Source: Flavobacteriales bacterium UBA6057 (GTDB taxonomy: Bacteria; Bacteroidota; Bacteroidia; Flavobacteriales_G; Salibacteraceae). Taken from it: a stretch of 64,000 nt of DNA. The translations under genes and the position numbers were made by a program. Below the pieces are notes generated by a model. That model saw only the letters and a program-made list of their open reading frames with translations, searched no databases and was not told where the DNA came from. The stretch spans positions 1 to 64,000 of the forward strand of contig DIYJ01000002.1 in the NCBI GenBank assembly GCA_002428995.1. Reading direction: 5' to 3'. Positions 26,767 to 34,447 of this stretch are shown here, one piece after another; the first letter of the stretch is position 1, and each line of letters opens with the position of its first letter.

Positions 26767-27330
26767 CTAGCTTTTCTTGCCTCGGATAACACTCAGGGTT
26801 TGCTGTGTGACTCCGAGGAAGGAGGCCGTGTCTCCGAGCGACACTCGATTCTGAAGGTTGGGATACATCTCCAGGAATAGGTTGTAGCGATCCTGAGCCG
26901 ATTGAAATTGGAGCAGATTGAGCTTCTGAGAAAAGAGGTGGTTCATGTGGATGGAAAAATCCAGCAGGACACGTGCGAGCCTTGGAAAACGTTCCTCAAG
27001 CATTAGAAAGTCTTCGTACGAAATGGTTTTTAGCTTACTCTGCTCCATGACTTCCCATTGATAGCGAGCGGACTGTCCGTAAAAAATGCTGCCCACTGCG
27101 GCAATGAAGTAGTTCTCATCAAAGAAGAAATGTGTGATGTCCTTCCCGTCTTTCACATAGTGGGTTCTCACCAGGCCAGACTCTATAAAGAGCATTTTGC
27201 TGGAGAACTGATTTTCTTTGAGAATCACCGCACCTTTGGAAATCTCTTCTGGCTTGAAGGCGCGATCAATGATTTTACACTCTTCTTCGGTGAATAGTTT
27301 CTTCTGTTCGAGAAAGTTCAGCAGCTCCAT
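26767..27330 (-). CDS. Crp/Fnr-family transcriptional regulator
   Basis: A 187-residue protein with an N-terminal cyclic-nucleotide-type beta-barrel (about 20-120; 'GAVILKENQFSSKMLFIESGLVRTHY' region read in two parts) and a short C-terminal winged helix ('GDTASFLGVTQQTLSVIRGK'). The barrel lacks the full cAMP phosphate-binding cassette, as in many Bacteroidota Crp-like proteins that respond to unknown ligands. The recognition helix 'TQQTLSVIR' matches the SxxTxSR pattern only loosely. It probably regulates the DUF4345 gene immediately downstream. Confidence 0.9.
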   Translation of the reverse strand: MELLNFLEQKKLFTEEECKIIDRAFKPEEISKGAVILKENQFSSKMLFIESGLVRTHYVKDGKDITHFFFDENYFIAAVGSIFYGQSARYQWEVMEQSKLKTISYEDFLMLEERFPRLARVLLDFSIHMNHLFSQKLNLLQFQSAQDRYNLFLEMYPNLQNRVSLGDTASFLGVTQQTLSVIRGKKS

Positions 27331-27395
27331 TCACTCGCAAAAATGGTCCATCTTTTCTTGGCACTGGAAAGCGTTGTGAAGTTCCGTTTCATTCA

Positions 27396-28175
27396 TCAGT
27401 GCACATCAATTCCATCAAAGTAGATTTCGGTGATCGCGGTGTCGTCATACTTATCACCGGGATACACGGCTAATATTTCAAACTTGAGCGTCCACCAGGG
27501 TTTTTCGTTGAGTTGATCCCAGTTTTCTCTGTCAGCATACCCAAGTGGTTCAAACGTGAAGTGCTGCTCTTGCCTCGTATCTTCGAGATTTAGGATGGCA
27601 ACAGCCGTGTCGTCAATGTACATCTTGAGCTTTTTGACGCGCGAGTTTTCCCTCCATGCTTTTTCGGATTTCAAGTATCCGTTCGCAACGATGATCTCGG
27701 TTATTCTGGGATTGTAGGGCGGAACATGATAGGTCACAAACTCACCGATGCCATCACCTGGAACACCTTCAACCCAGGCGGTTTGGTAGTTTAGGTCGTG
27801 AATGTTTCGCGGAGCATAGGAGATTCCCTTTTGTGCTTGCAGTTCGGAAGAAGCAGAAAGCGTGTCCTGCCCGCCACCGCAATACCAACTGCAACCGATG
27901 CCCATCACATCCCAGTAACCTTCGTGCTCCAGGAGGCAATCATCAAAGGCCTTTTTTTCTTCTGGAGACAAGTGCTCGTAGTCGCTTTCGAAAGAAAAAT
28001 TGCGCAACATTTCTTCGCATTTCTTCTGTTCTTGCAGGAATTCAACCTCACCCTGCGCAGATCGATTTACCAGATAGCCGAGCTCAGGATGCATTTCCTT
28101 TACCTCCTGTGCGATGCCGGTCAGAGAAACCAACAGCGCCAGCGTTGTAGTGAATTGTCTCGTGCTTCGTTGCAT
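27396..28175 (-). CDS. Secreted protein with NADase-type glycan-binding (discoidin-like) domain
   Basis: A 259-residue protein with a signal peptide (residues 1-22, ending 'TGIAQ'). Residues ~30-85 are helical and charged. From about residue 110, the sequence 'ISYAPRNIHDLNYQTAWVEG', then 'TEIIVANGYLKSEKAWREN' and 'RVKKLKMYIDD', matches the discoidin-like module named for its occurrence next to NADase toxins. The module ends 'AITEIYFDGIDVH'. Such modules bind glycans or wall fragments. No toxin domain is fused here. Two cysteines in 'CSWYCGGG' may form a disulfide or zinc site. Confidence 0.78.
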   Translation of the reverse strand: MQRSTRQFTTTLALLVSLTGIAQEVKEMHPELGYLVNRSAQGEVEFLQEQKKCEEMLRNFSFESDYEHLSPEEKKAFDDCLLEHEGYWDVMGIGCSWYCGGGQDTLSASSELQAQKGISYAPRNIHDLNYQTAWVEGVPGDGIGEFVTYHVPPYNPRITEIIVANGYLKSEKAWRENSRVKKLKMYIDDTAVAILNLEDTRQEQHFTFEPLGYADRENWDQLNEKPWWTLKFEILAVYPGDKYDDTAITEIYFDGIDVH

Positions 28176-28184
28176 GTGGCAGGG

Positions 28185-28265
28185 TTACTTGTTGTGTATT
28201 CGCATCGTTAGGTATTCCACCAGGTAGTTTGCTTCTGACTTGTTGATGATCGGCTGGAGTGTCAT
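28185..28265 (-). pseudogene. Possible remnant: C-terminal tail resembling a small cytochrome c
   Basis: A 26-codon frame from ATG 28265, 'MTLQPIINKSEANYLVEYLT' plus a short tail. The frame stays open upstream for 10 codons to a stop. The pattern Met-x-x-x-Pro-x-x-x-x-S-x-x-x-A-x-x-L-V-x-Y-L resembles the axial-Met and last helix of class I cytochromes c. No CxxCH motif is present upstream, so at most a fragment remains. It could also be a chance frame. Confidence 0.25.
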
Positions 28266-28300
28266 CAAATTTATCAACTCAAAGCTGGATTGCCCTCAGC

Positions 28301-28705
28301 TCATCGCCTTTGCATAAAGTGATTCAAGGCACCTTGTCGGTCTGTTTCGAGCATCGCAGCATATGCCTTGGCTTCCTCCGCGATGTGATCGTTCAGGTAC
28401 TTGTTACTCCATTTAATGTACTCTGCGATTACGGGAAACAGATCCATCCCTTTCGCAGTGAGGTCATACACGAATACTTTCCTGTTGGTGGGATGATTGG
28501 ATTTCGTGATGAGTTCCAGCTTTTCCAGTTTGCAGAGGCGATCCGTTAGCCTCGCAGTTGAAATTCGTTCTGCTGCATTGGTAAAGTCCTTAAATGTCCG
28601 TTCTCCGAAATACACCAAATCGCGGATAATCAACAGCGACCATTTGTCACCAAATAGGTCCAACGCTGAACTGATTGGACAGTCTGATCTGAATTCTTTT
28701 TTCAT
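28301..28705 (-). CDS. HxlR-family transcriptional regulator
   Basis: A 134-residue winged-helix protein. It has the HxlR signature 'CPISSALDLFGDKWSLLIIRDL' (read as CPISSALD + GDKWSLLIIRDL), then 'RTFKDFTNAAERISTARLTDRL' and 'KVFVYDLTAKG'. The conserved Cys at residue 9 is the redox- or electrophile-sensing position in this family. The gene is divergent from the SRPBCC gene at 28752, with only 46 nt between starts, so it almost certainly regulates that gene and itself. Confidence 0.92.
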   Translation of the reverse strand: MKKEFRSDCPISSALDLFGDKWSLLIIRDLVYFGERTFKDFTNAAERISTARLTDRLCKLEKLELITKSNHPTNRKVFVYDLTAKGMDLFPVIAEYIKWSNKYLNDHIAEEAKAYAAMLETDRQGALNHFMQRR

Positions 28706-28751
28706 CTTTTATTGCTTTCGAAACGGAAGTGAAAATAACACACCTACTAAC
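28706..28751. promoter_or_regulatory. Divergent promoter/operator between HxlR regulator and SRPBCC gene
   Basis: The 46-nt spacer contains the imperfect inverted repeat CTTTCG-AAA-CGGAAG. It is centred between the two starts and suits a dimeric HxlR protein covering both promoters. The spacer is too short for two full non-overlapping promoters, so transcription in the two directions is probably mutually controlled. Confidence 0.4.
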
Positions 28752-29228
28752 ATGATTGACCTAAAATTTGAACGAAAGATCAACAAGCCCATCGATGAAG
28801 TCTGGAAGTACATTGTGGAGGAATTCCACAACTCCCACGAGTGGGCAACAGGAACAGCCGTCTGCAGGAAGGGTGATGCTTCCGAGGATTTTGATAGAAT
28901 ATGCGAGACAGAGACAGGAACGCTAAAGGACACCATCACAAAGGTTGATCATAAGGATCATGTGCTCGAGTTCTCGGTGGAAGGCTTGCCGTTTTTTGTC
29001 ACTTCGGTGGTGAGCAGGTGGAGATTGAACGAGCTTTCTGCCACGGAAACGCAGATTATTCTTGGACCGAAAATCGAGGTGATGCCTGTGATCGGAACCA
29101 TCATGCAAATACCCATGAAAATTGCCTTTAGAAAGCTTTATCCGGGATTGATGAATGATCTGGTAACCTTCATTGAAACCGGTAAACCATCGGCCAGAAA
29201 GCAGAAGGAGTTGGAAGGTCAGGCTTAG
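28752..29228 (+). CDS. SRPBCC (START/Bet v1-like) family protein
   Basis: A 158-residue protein. It begins 'MIDLKFERKINKPIDEVWKY', the first strand and helix of the Bet v1-like hydrophobic-pocket fold, and ends in a long helix ('LYPGLMNDLVTFIETGK'). The family binds small lipids or aromatic compounds. I chose ATG 28752 because the longer frame would run back into the regulator gene. Its only same-direction neighbour is itself; expression is probably released by the divergent HxlR protein in response to a small electrophile or ligand. Confidence 0.85.
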   Translation: MIDLKFERKINKPIDEVWKYIVEEFHNSHEWATGTAVCRKGDASEDFDRICETETGTLKDTITKVDHKDHVLEFSVEGLPFFVTSVVSRWRLNELSATETQIILGPKIEVMPVIGTIMQIPMKIAFRKLYPGLMNDLVTFIETGKPSARKQKELEGQA

Positions 29229-29267
29229 TAGCAAGCAGTGCTCGCTGCCAAAGCAGACGCTCAGCGA

Positions 29268-29930
29268 TCATTGTCCGGAGGAAAGACTATCGGCTGATTC
29301 CGTCACGGAGTTTCGGCCCTGTTCTGCCCTCAGAATGATGCTGCCATCCTTGTGCGAGTCGCTCAACTTTACGAGGCTCAAGTCTTTGTCTGTATCGTGC
29401 CACAACACGATTCTATCCCTGATGCCCTCTTCTTTTTGAAGGTCAGCATTGACAGCCATGAAGGCAAGCTTCGGTGCGGCATAGAGGTAGATGGCTTCGC
29501 CTCCGTATTCGCCACCGTAGTCCATTCCCAGACCAACGCTGTTGTCTTCATCGCTGAAACCGTAACCTGAACGTTCTTCTCCTTTTCGATCGTTGAAAAA
29601 CAGGGACCATCCTTCATTCATCCGGTCATGATATTTTCCACTCAGGAATAGTTTTCCATGTGGCCCAAGGTGGATCCTGTCCATGCCATCTTCATCCATC
29701 AGTACGAGTCCGTTTAGAGTGTCCGTCCTTTTCCTGTGCTCGTTGCTGATCGGGAAGCCCATGGCCATGCGAGGATTTCCCTCATCATCGTGTATCACAA
29801 GACCTTTTGTGTGAAGGATGTCACCGCGTTCAGATTGCAAAAACACCCAAACCAAAGCCACCGCTAATACCAATATTACCGCGGTTTGAACTCTTGTTGT
29901 TCTTTCTAATGCTTTGACTCTCCTCTCCAT
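29268..29930 (-). CDS. Membrane-anchored periplasmic protein of unknown function
   Basis: A 220-residue protein. A charged coil (1-14) precedes a single transmembrane helix (about 15-31). A periplasmic beta-rich domain follows with repeated 'GLVIHDDEGNPRMAMGF', 'GLVLMDEDGMDRIHLG' and 'GLGMDYGGEYGGEAIYL' segments, i.e. three related hairpins of about 30 residues. These resemble the strand repeats seen in some prophage or surface proteins, but I cannot name a family. It converges with the plus-strand SRPBCC gene and has its own promoter region of about 150 nt upstream. Confidence 0.78.
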   Translation of the reverse strand: MERRVKALERTTRVQTAVILVLAVALVWVFLQSERGDILHTKGLVIHDDEGNPRMAMGFPISNEHRKRTDTLNGLVLMDEDGMDRIHLGPHGKLFLSGKYHDRMNEGWSLFFNDRKGEERSGYGFSDEDNSVGLGMDYGGEYGGEAIYLYAAPKLAFMAVNADLQKEEGIRDRIVLWHDTDKDLSLVKLSDSHKDGSIILRAEQGRNSVTESADSLSSGQ

Positions 29931-30079
29931 TTCCCTTCAGGTTATGCTCATGTTCCGGCCCTGAAAGTAGAGGGTGGATGACATCATTTTCATCCGGAAG
30001 AAGAATGGAACTCAGTGCAGTGATATTTGCACCACTTGATCAGTGACTGCTGAGTATAGCGATGGTTTTAGGCCGTTTT

Positions 30080-31324
30080 TTACCCTCCACTTTCTTTGAT
30101 CAGTGCGATGGCGCTTTCAAGCACTTCGTCTTTTGTGACTGTGGTTTGCTGCACGTAATGCCTTGGTACGTATTGCTCCCTGGGTGTGCCGTCTACGTGG
30201 AAGAGCTTTGCTGTCGAAAGGCGATAGCCGAAGCGCTGATTCCTGAATGAAAACCCACTCATTTCTCCTGCCAGGCGCTCCATTTCAGTTCCCACGATGC
30301 CTGCGCGTTCCATGCCTTCAAAGCCGATCGCCAATCCTTCTCCCATGCTTCCGGTCCATCGCCCAACTAAAACGAGCACCGATTTGTCATACTGAGTTCC
30401 TCTGGGAGTGACATATTCAACCCATCGTCTTTCAATGGTGGGATTGTTTGCAGGGTCGTCAAAAGATGTTTCGGGGTACTGATGCATTTGATAAGGTTTC
30501 GGTTCATTGATGAACCTTCCCATGATGCCGCGGGCTTCGTAGGAATCACCACCGTCTACCGTATTTCTTAAATCAATGATCAGTCCCTGGGTATTGGCCA
30601 ATCCATCCAAAGCCTTGTCGAAGGCACTCACGAGTTGATCCTGCCCAAGTGAATTGTTGATGCGGATGATTCCGATGTTGCCAACCTTGCTGACACTTAA
30701 AGGGCTGTTTTCCTTTTTGAGTTCCACCTTGTCCAGGTCGAATTCGATCACTTCGTTGTTGGTCAGCCTTAAGGTGAGAATCCTGGGTTCATTGTAACGC
30801 CCGGCCAGGATTTTATTGATGATCCATTCCCTTACCGGTTGCGAGCTTTTGTCATTGCAATGCGTTGGAAACTGTTCAACGGCTTTGTCAATATCGGTAC
30901 CGTTGATTTTCAGCAATTCCACTCCAATGATCTCTTGCTTCAGAGCCTTGATTTGAGATAACCAAACGCTTGAGATGATTGGCTTGCCATCGCTGATGGA
31001 GGCATAGATGGGCGAGTAGAGCCTGTAGGAAGAACTTCTGTTCGTGTTTAGGATGAGGTGACTGTCGTAGAACTCATTCAACAGATATTCGAAAAAGAGC
31101 ACTGTTTCCTCTTCTGTTTTGATGCTCGGAATCTGCTGCCGGTAATAGTCGCGGATGCAGTCCAAATCAACGTTTTTGTCTTCGAGGTAAACATAATTCT
31201 GCGATAGGTCCGTCAGGATTTCGTCTAAGTCCTGCTCGATTTTGATTGGGTCTGCCTGGGTGTTCTGAGGATAAGCGGAACAAAAGCTCAGAAGAAAACT
31301 AAGTGCTAAGATCAATGGCTTCAT
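30080..31324 (-). CDS. S41-family (C-terminal processing type) peptidase, secreted
   Basis: A 414-residue protein starting at ATG 31324, where a signal peptide begins ('MKPLILALSFLLSFCSAYPQ'). The C-terminal half is the tail-specific protease domain: 'IGIIRINNSLGQDQLVSAFDKAL', 'GLIIDLRNTVDGGDSYEARGI' (each strand plus loop), and the nucleophile Ser in 'GRWTGSMGEGLAIGFEG'. The PDZ segment is poorly conserved ('LLKINGTDID'). Many Bacteroidota members of this subgroup trim envelope peptides. It follows the DUF1801 gene at 31371 by 46 nt. Confidence 0.88.
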   Translation of the reverse strand: MKPLILALSFLLSFCSAYPQNTQADPIKIEQDLDEILTDLSQNYVYLEDKNVDLDCIRDYYRQQIPSIKTEEETVLFFEYLLNEFYDSHLILNTNRSSSYRLYSPIYASISDGKPIISSVWLSQIKALKQEIIGVELLKINGTDIDKAVEQFPTHCNDKSSQPVREWIINKILAGRYNEPRILTLRLTNNEVIEFDLDKVELKKENSPLSVSKVGNIGIIRINNSLGQDQLVSAFDKALDGLANTQGLIIDLRNTVDGGDSYEARGIMGRFINEPKPYQMHQYPETSFDDPANNPTIERRWVEYVTPRGTQYDKSVLVLVGRWTGSMGEGLAIGFEGMERAGIVGTEMERLAGEMSGFSFRNQRFGYRLSTAKLFHVDGTPREQYVPRHYVQQTTVTKDEVLESAIALIKESGG

Positions 31325-31370
31325 TGAGGCTATGATATTCGTTTTAGGGTTGTGGTATGACTTCGCACAC

Positions 31371-31730
31371 CTAGACGGCTTGCTCAATGAAAAAGGATGC
31401 CTCTTTCCCCGAAATGTCTTCAGCTTGGAAGAACTTTAAATGCCTTCTGAATTTGCCTTTGCCTTCCAGGTGACTCTTGGGGTCTTTCATGAGGAAGCCT
31501 CTGGAAAACTCTAGTGTAACGTGGTTTTTGGCGGCAAACAGTCCACTGTACATTTCATCTTCAAGGAAGAACACGATGCCACCGTACATGATTCTTTCTG
31601 TGGTTTCCGGGAAGTGCTGAAAAACGATCTCGCGCAGCTCCGAAAGGATGCTCGATTTGTCATGATCGATCATCTCAAGTTCGTTCATGAACTTCAGGAC
31701 TTCTTTGTCTTCAGGTTTCTGTTTCATCAT
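31371..31730 (-). CDS. DUF1801-family protein
   Basis: A 119-residue cytosolic protein with the family core 'IMYGGIVFFLEDEMYSGLFA' and 'HVTLEFSRGFLMKDP' followed by 'GKGKFRRHLKF'. A second Met (31727) is an equally good start. It is 46 nt upstream of the S41 peptidase gene on the same strand. Its function is unknown, as for the whole family. Confidence 0.85.
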   Translation of the reverse strand: MMKQKPEDKEVLKFMNELEMIDHDKSSILSELREIVFQHFPETTERIMYGGIVFFLEDEMYSGLFAAKNHVTLEFSRGFLMKDPKSHLEGKGKFRRHLKFFQAEDISGKEASFFIEQAV

Positions 31731-31785
31731 ACTTCGCTATGTGATTGGAAATGTATCAACTGACTACCAGCATTTTTCTCGTTTG

Positions 31786-33138
31786 TCAGGTTTTGAGTAG
31801 ATCTTGTTTGAGTCGTTTCTTGTAGCGTTTGCGTTTCTTGTTGTATCTCTCCAGCAACAGCTCTTTGCCTATTTCCTGGTCATTTATTTTGAAAGAGTAG
31901 TGGGAAGTCGGCAGTGGAATGATGTACTTTCTCAAGCGCAGCAATCGTTCGAAGAAATTACCCTTAATGCGGTATATCTCATTGTCGATTCCTACTTCGA
32001 AATGATCAACGAAAGTTTCAAACTTGAAATCGCTTTTAGTCTTCACGATCAATGTTGTGTCAGAGCATTCCAAGACTTTGTAGTCTTCGGGAAAAACTTT
32101 GAACTTGCTTCCTTTCCAAGTATACTCCGCTAACGTGTCTTTGAAATAGTAAAGTTCACAGTTCTGATTGATCCCTATATCATAAATGATAGTAGTATCC
32201 GACAGCTCAGAATAGTCAAAGAAATAGGTGGTGTCATCTCCTCTGTAAATGCGCATTTCAGGTGTTGAAGCCATGAACTCCGACCATCTGGTCAATTCGG
32301 GTACAAGCAACCGTGGGTTTGTAATGAGCGGCAGTGGCTTATCTAAATTGAGCCAGAGCGGGAAAGGCCAGGGCTCACAAGGAATAGTGATCGTATAAAT
32401 GTTGTTTACTGTATCAAACTTCAGTGCAAATTCACTGCTGCTCCACCTTAAACCAGCCTCTGTCTGGACTGCAATCCACGTAGTCATCTCCCTGTCTACA
32501 ATTCCCCAGGGGATGGTCACTTTCACGCTATCATCGCATTGTTCCAGGCAATCAGCACTTGAATGTAACTGCACCATTCCACCGGTGGTCAATTGAACAC
32601 TATCCGTGCTCATTAAGGGCACGTCCGCATTGAGGGCTTCGTCATCATTCCGTATTTCATCGAGGTCGAGTTCGCAACTACAGATGCTTCTTTCTCCGAA
32701 ACTTTCGAGCGGGATTTCTATGGAACTTCTTTGTTCACCCACCAATTTGAGCCTGTTGTTAGCAATCGGAACATAGATCAAATCAACTCTTCGGCTCATG
32801 GCAGGATTTTCATCATCGGTTGCCTCTTCCTCACCACGCCAAAAGCGTTTGATGTCGTTGATTTTGAGTCGGCCATGAACACTATTCACTCGCAATTCGC
32901 TCAATTGCATGTTCAGGCTCATACTTCCGGTAGTGTCCGTATAGCCGTGTAGTTCAACGTAGTAGCGCTCCTTTAAAACAGATGCCAAAGAATCTAACCT
33001 GGCTTTGTCGCTTTCATTCAATTCATGCGACCCAGTTGCAAAGTAGAAGGAGGTCTTATTCTGCTTGCAAACATCCGATCCGTAGATCAAGCCGCAGAAG
33101 AGTATAGAAGAAAGAGCTAGAAAAATGGATGTCTTCAT
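31786..33138 (-). CDS. Secreted protein with N-terminal OmpA-like domain
   Basis: A 450-residue protein starting at ATG 33138 with a signal peptide ('MKTSIFLALSSILFCGLIYG'). Residues ~25-125 are an OmpA-like peptidoglycan-binding domain ('FYFATGSHELNESDKARLDSL', 'HGYTDTTGSMSLNMQLSELR'). This is unusual because OmpA domains normally sit at the C-terminus. The remaining ~320 residues are beta-rich ('VTIPWGIVDREMTTWIAVQT') with Cys pairs and a very basic C-terminus. It should tether something to the cell wall from the periplasm. The upstream in-frame extension is treated separately. Confidence 0.85.
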   Translation of the reverse strand: MKTSIFLALSSILFCGLIYGSDVCKQNKTSFYFATGSHELNESDKARLDSLASVLKERYYVELHGYTDTTGSMSLNMQLSELRVNSVHGRLKINDIKRFWRGEEEATDDENPAMSRRVDLIYVPIANNRLKLVGEQRSSIEIPLESFGERSICSCELDLDEIRNDDEALNADVPLMSTDSVQLTTGGMVQLHSSADCLEQCDDSVKVTIPWGIVDREMTTWIAVQTEAGLRWSSSEFALKFDTVNNIYTITIPCEPWPFPLWLNLDKPLPLITNPRLLVPELTRWSEFMASTPEMRIYRGDDTTYFFDYSELSDTTIIYDIGINQNCELYYFKDTLAEYTWKGSKFKVFPEDYKVLECSDTTLIVKTKSDFKFETFVDHFEVGIDNEIYRIKGNFFERLLRLRKYIIPLPTSHYSFKINDQEIGKELLLERYNKKRKRYKKRLKQDLLKT

Positions 33139-33381
33139 TTGTTCGGTTCTGCTGCTCAATTTGTCCCTTTTGATTGGATCCTTTGTGTTACTCAAGATGT
33201 ATTTCTTGATCTCAGCGCTGTAATTGAAAAAAGTCTCATACTCCTCGAAGTTCGGAGTCTCTTTGATCAACCGATCGGCCTGTGCTCTAAGGTATGGGAA
33301 CTGGCTGGAAGAAGAGACGCAACACAGCGTTGGCTTCATTACATGCAAGTTTGTTTTTGCAGCGTTTGAGTCTTCCTTCAC
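33139..33381 (-). pseudogene. In-frame protein-like segment upstream of the OmpA-like gene
   Basis: The 81 codons before the OmpA-like start are open and in frame. They read like real protein: 'ADRLIKETPNFEEYETFFNY', 'SAEIKKYILSNTKDPIKRDKL'-type amphipathic helices (two segments). It precedes a signal peptide, so it cannot be part of that secreted product. It may be a 3' remnant of a lost gene or a separate small gene with start ATG near 33339. Not recognised. Confidence 0.3.
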
Positions 33382-33383
33382 CT

Positions 33384-34262
33384 CTAGAATGGGCTGTTGA
33401 TCAGAATATTAGGTTTCAGGTAAGCTTCCTGGTTTTTGAAATCTAAAACAATGTGAAACCTCTTGAGCAAATTTCCTCCCAGCAGTGCTGGTTTTGTGGA
33501 CTCCGTTGGCGTCTTTGTCAGGTTCGCAGGCATATTATAGATCTCGAAGCCACTGATGCTGAACCTTGGGAGCAACACCACATCGGCTTTTGAAACATTC
33601 CCGTCTGTTCCGGAAGTTGTCGCTTCTCCGATGACTTGATATTGAACGAGTAAGTTGTGTTTGGCGACTTCCTGGGAATAGACATGGAACTCTCCATTGT
33701 AGCCGCTATCCAGCATGGCCCAAATCTTCACTTTCTTGCCATTTCTGTAGATGGTGGTTTGTGCGTAGGGCAAATCACGGATGAATTTCAGCTTGGTTTT
33801 GGTGTACGTGTCTGACAGTTTGGGGAGATTGTCATACACGACCAGTTCACGGCTCTCGTAATCAATTCGAACTACTTTGTTCTTGAACAGGTTCCATCCG
33901 ATGATTCCATCCAGGGTGCGGTTCTCTGCATATGAAATCCCGAGAATATCAACGTCATCGTAGACTTCGCCACCCATCTGTACTGAATTGTCATGACTGA
34001 TTTGCTCGTTGGAAACTCCATTGGTTCCTCCGTTCTCAACGGTGCCACTGAACTCCATTTTTAGTTGATTCTGTTGGAGCCTCGTTTTATTGATCACGGT
34101 AATGTTGGCGCCCAGGTCGAACACAAAATTCAAGGTGTCGGATTGGTTCACCGATACTTTCAGATACATCCGATGGTCCTCCTTTAGCTCAAACGGAATA
34201 ACCTCCTGGCAAATCGCAGTACGTAATACGAAGAGGAGTAAAAAGGTCAGTGCATATTTCAT
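33384..34262 (-). CDS. Secreted retropepsin-like aspartyl protease
   Basis: A 292-residue protein starting at ATG 34262 with a signal peptide ('MKYALTFLLLFVLRTAICQ'). It has two Asp-protease half-sites: 'FVFDLGANITVI' in the first lobe and 'AMLDSGYNGEFHV' in the second. The usual motif is D-T/S-G; the first lobe has D-L-G, which may weaken or alter catalysis, while the second is canonical. 'IDGIIGWNLFKNKVVRIDY' and 'LLGGNLLKRFHIVLDF' are the hydrophobic-hydrophobic-Gly segments after each Asp. Such proteins are common in Bacteroidota with unknown substrates. The frame upstream to 34451 is rejected as non-coding. Confidence 0.86.
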   Translation of the reverse strand: MKYALTFLLLFVLRTAICQEVIPFELKEDHRMYLKVSVNQSDTLNFVFDLGANITVINKTRLQQNQLKMEFSGTVENGGTNGVSNEQISHDNSVQMGGEVYDDVDILGISYAENRTLDGIIGWNLFKNKVVRIDYESRELVVYDNLPKLSDTYTKTKLKFIRDLPYAQTTIYRNGKKVKIWAMLDSGYNGEFHVYSQEVAKHNLLVQYQVIGEATTSGTDGNVSKADVVLLPRFSISGFEIYNMPANLTKTPTESTKPALLGGNLLKRFHIVLDFKNQEAYLKPNILINSPF

Positions 34263-34447
34263 CGAGCGATTGTTTTTAGAATTGGCCAACTCTGTGACAG
34301 AATGGGTATTCATCATGTAATATTTTGAAGGCTTTGACAGGCTCGCCAGTGACAGTAAAGTCCGCACTCGGGCCTGCCGCATCGTAGTGTCGGTCAGTGG
34401 CGATTTGTAAGCGATGTGAGTTGTTCGCAAGCGAGGGCTGAAAATCC

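Noticed and set aside
28497..28751. Upstream extension of the SRPBCC frame to 28497
   Set aside because: It would overlap the divergent HxlR gene; the protein fold begins at the ATG at 28752.
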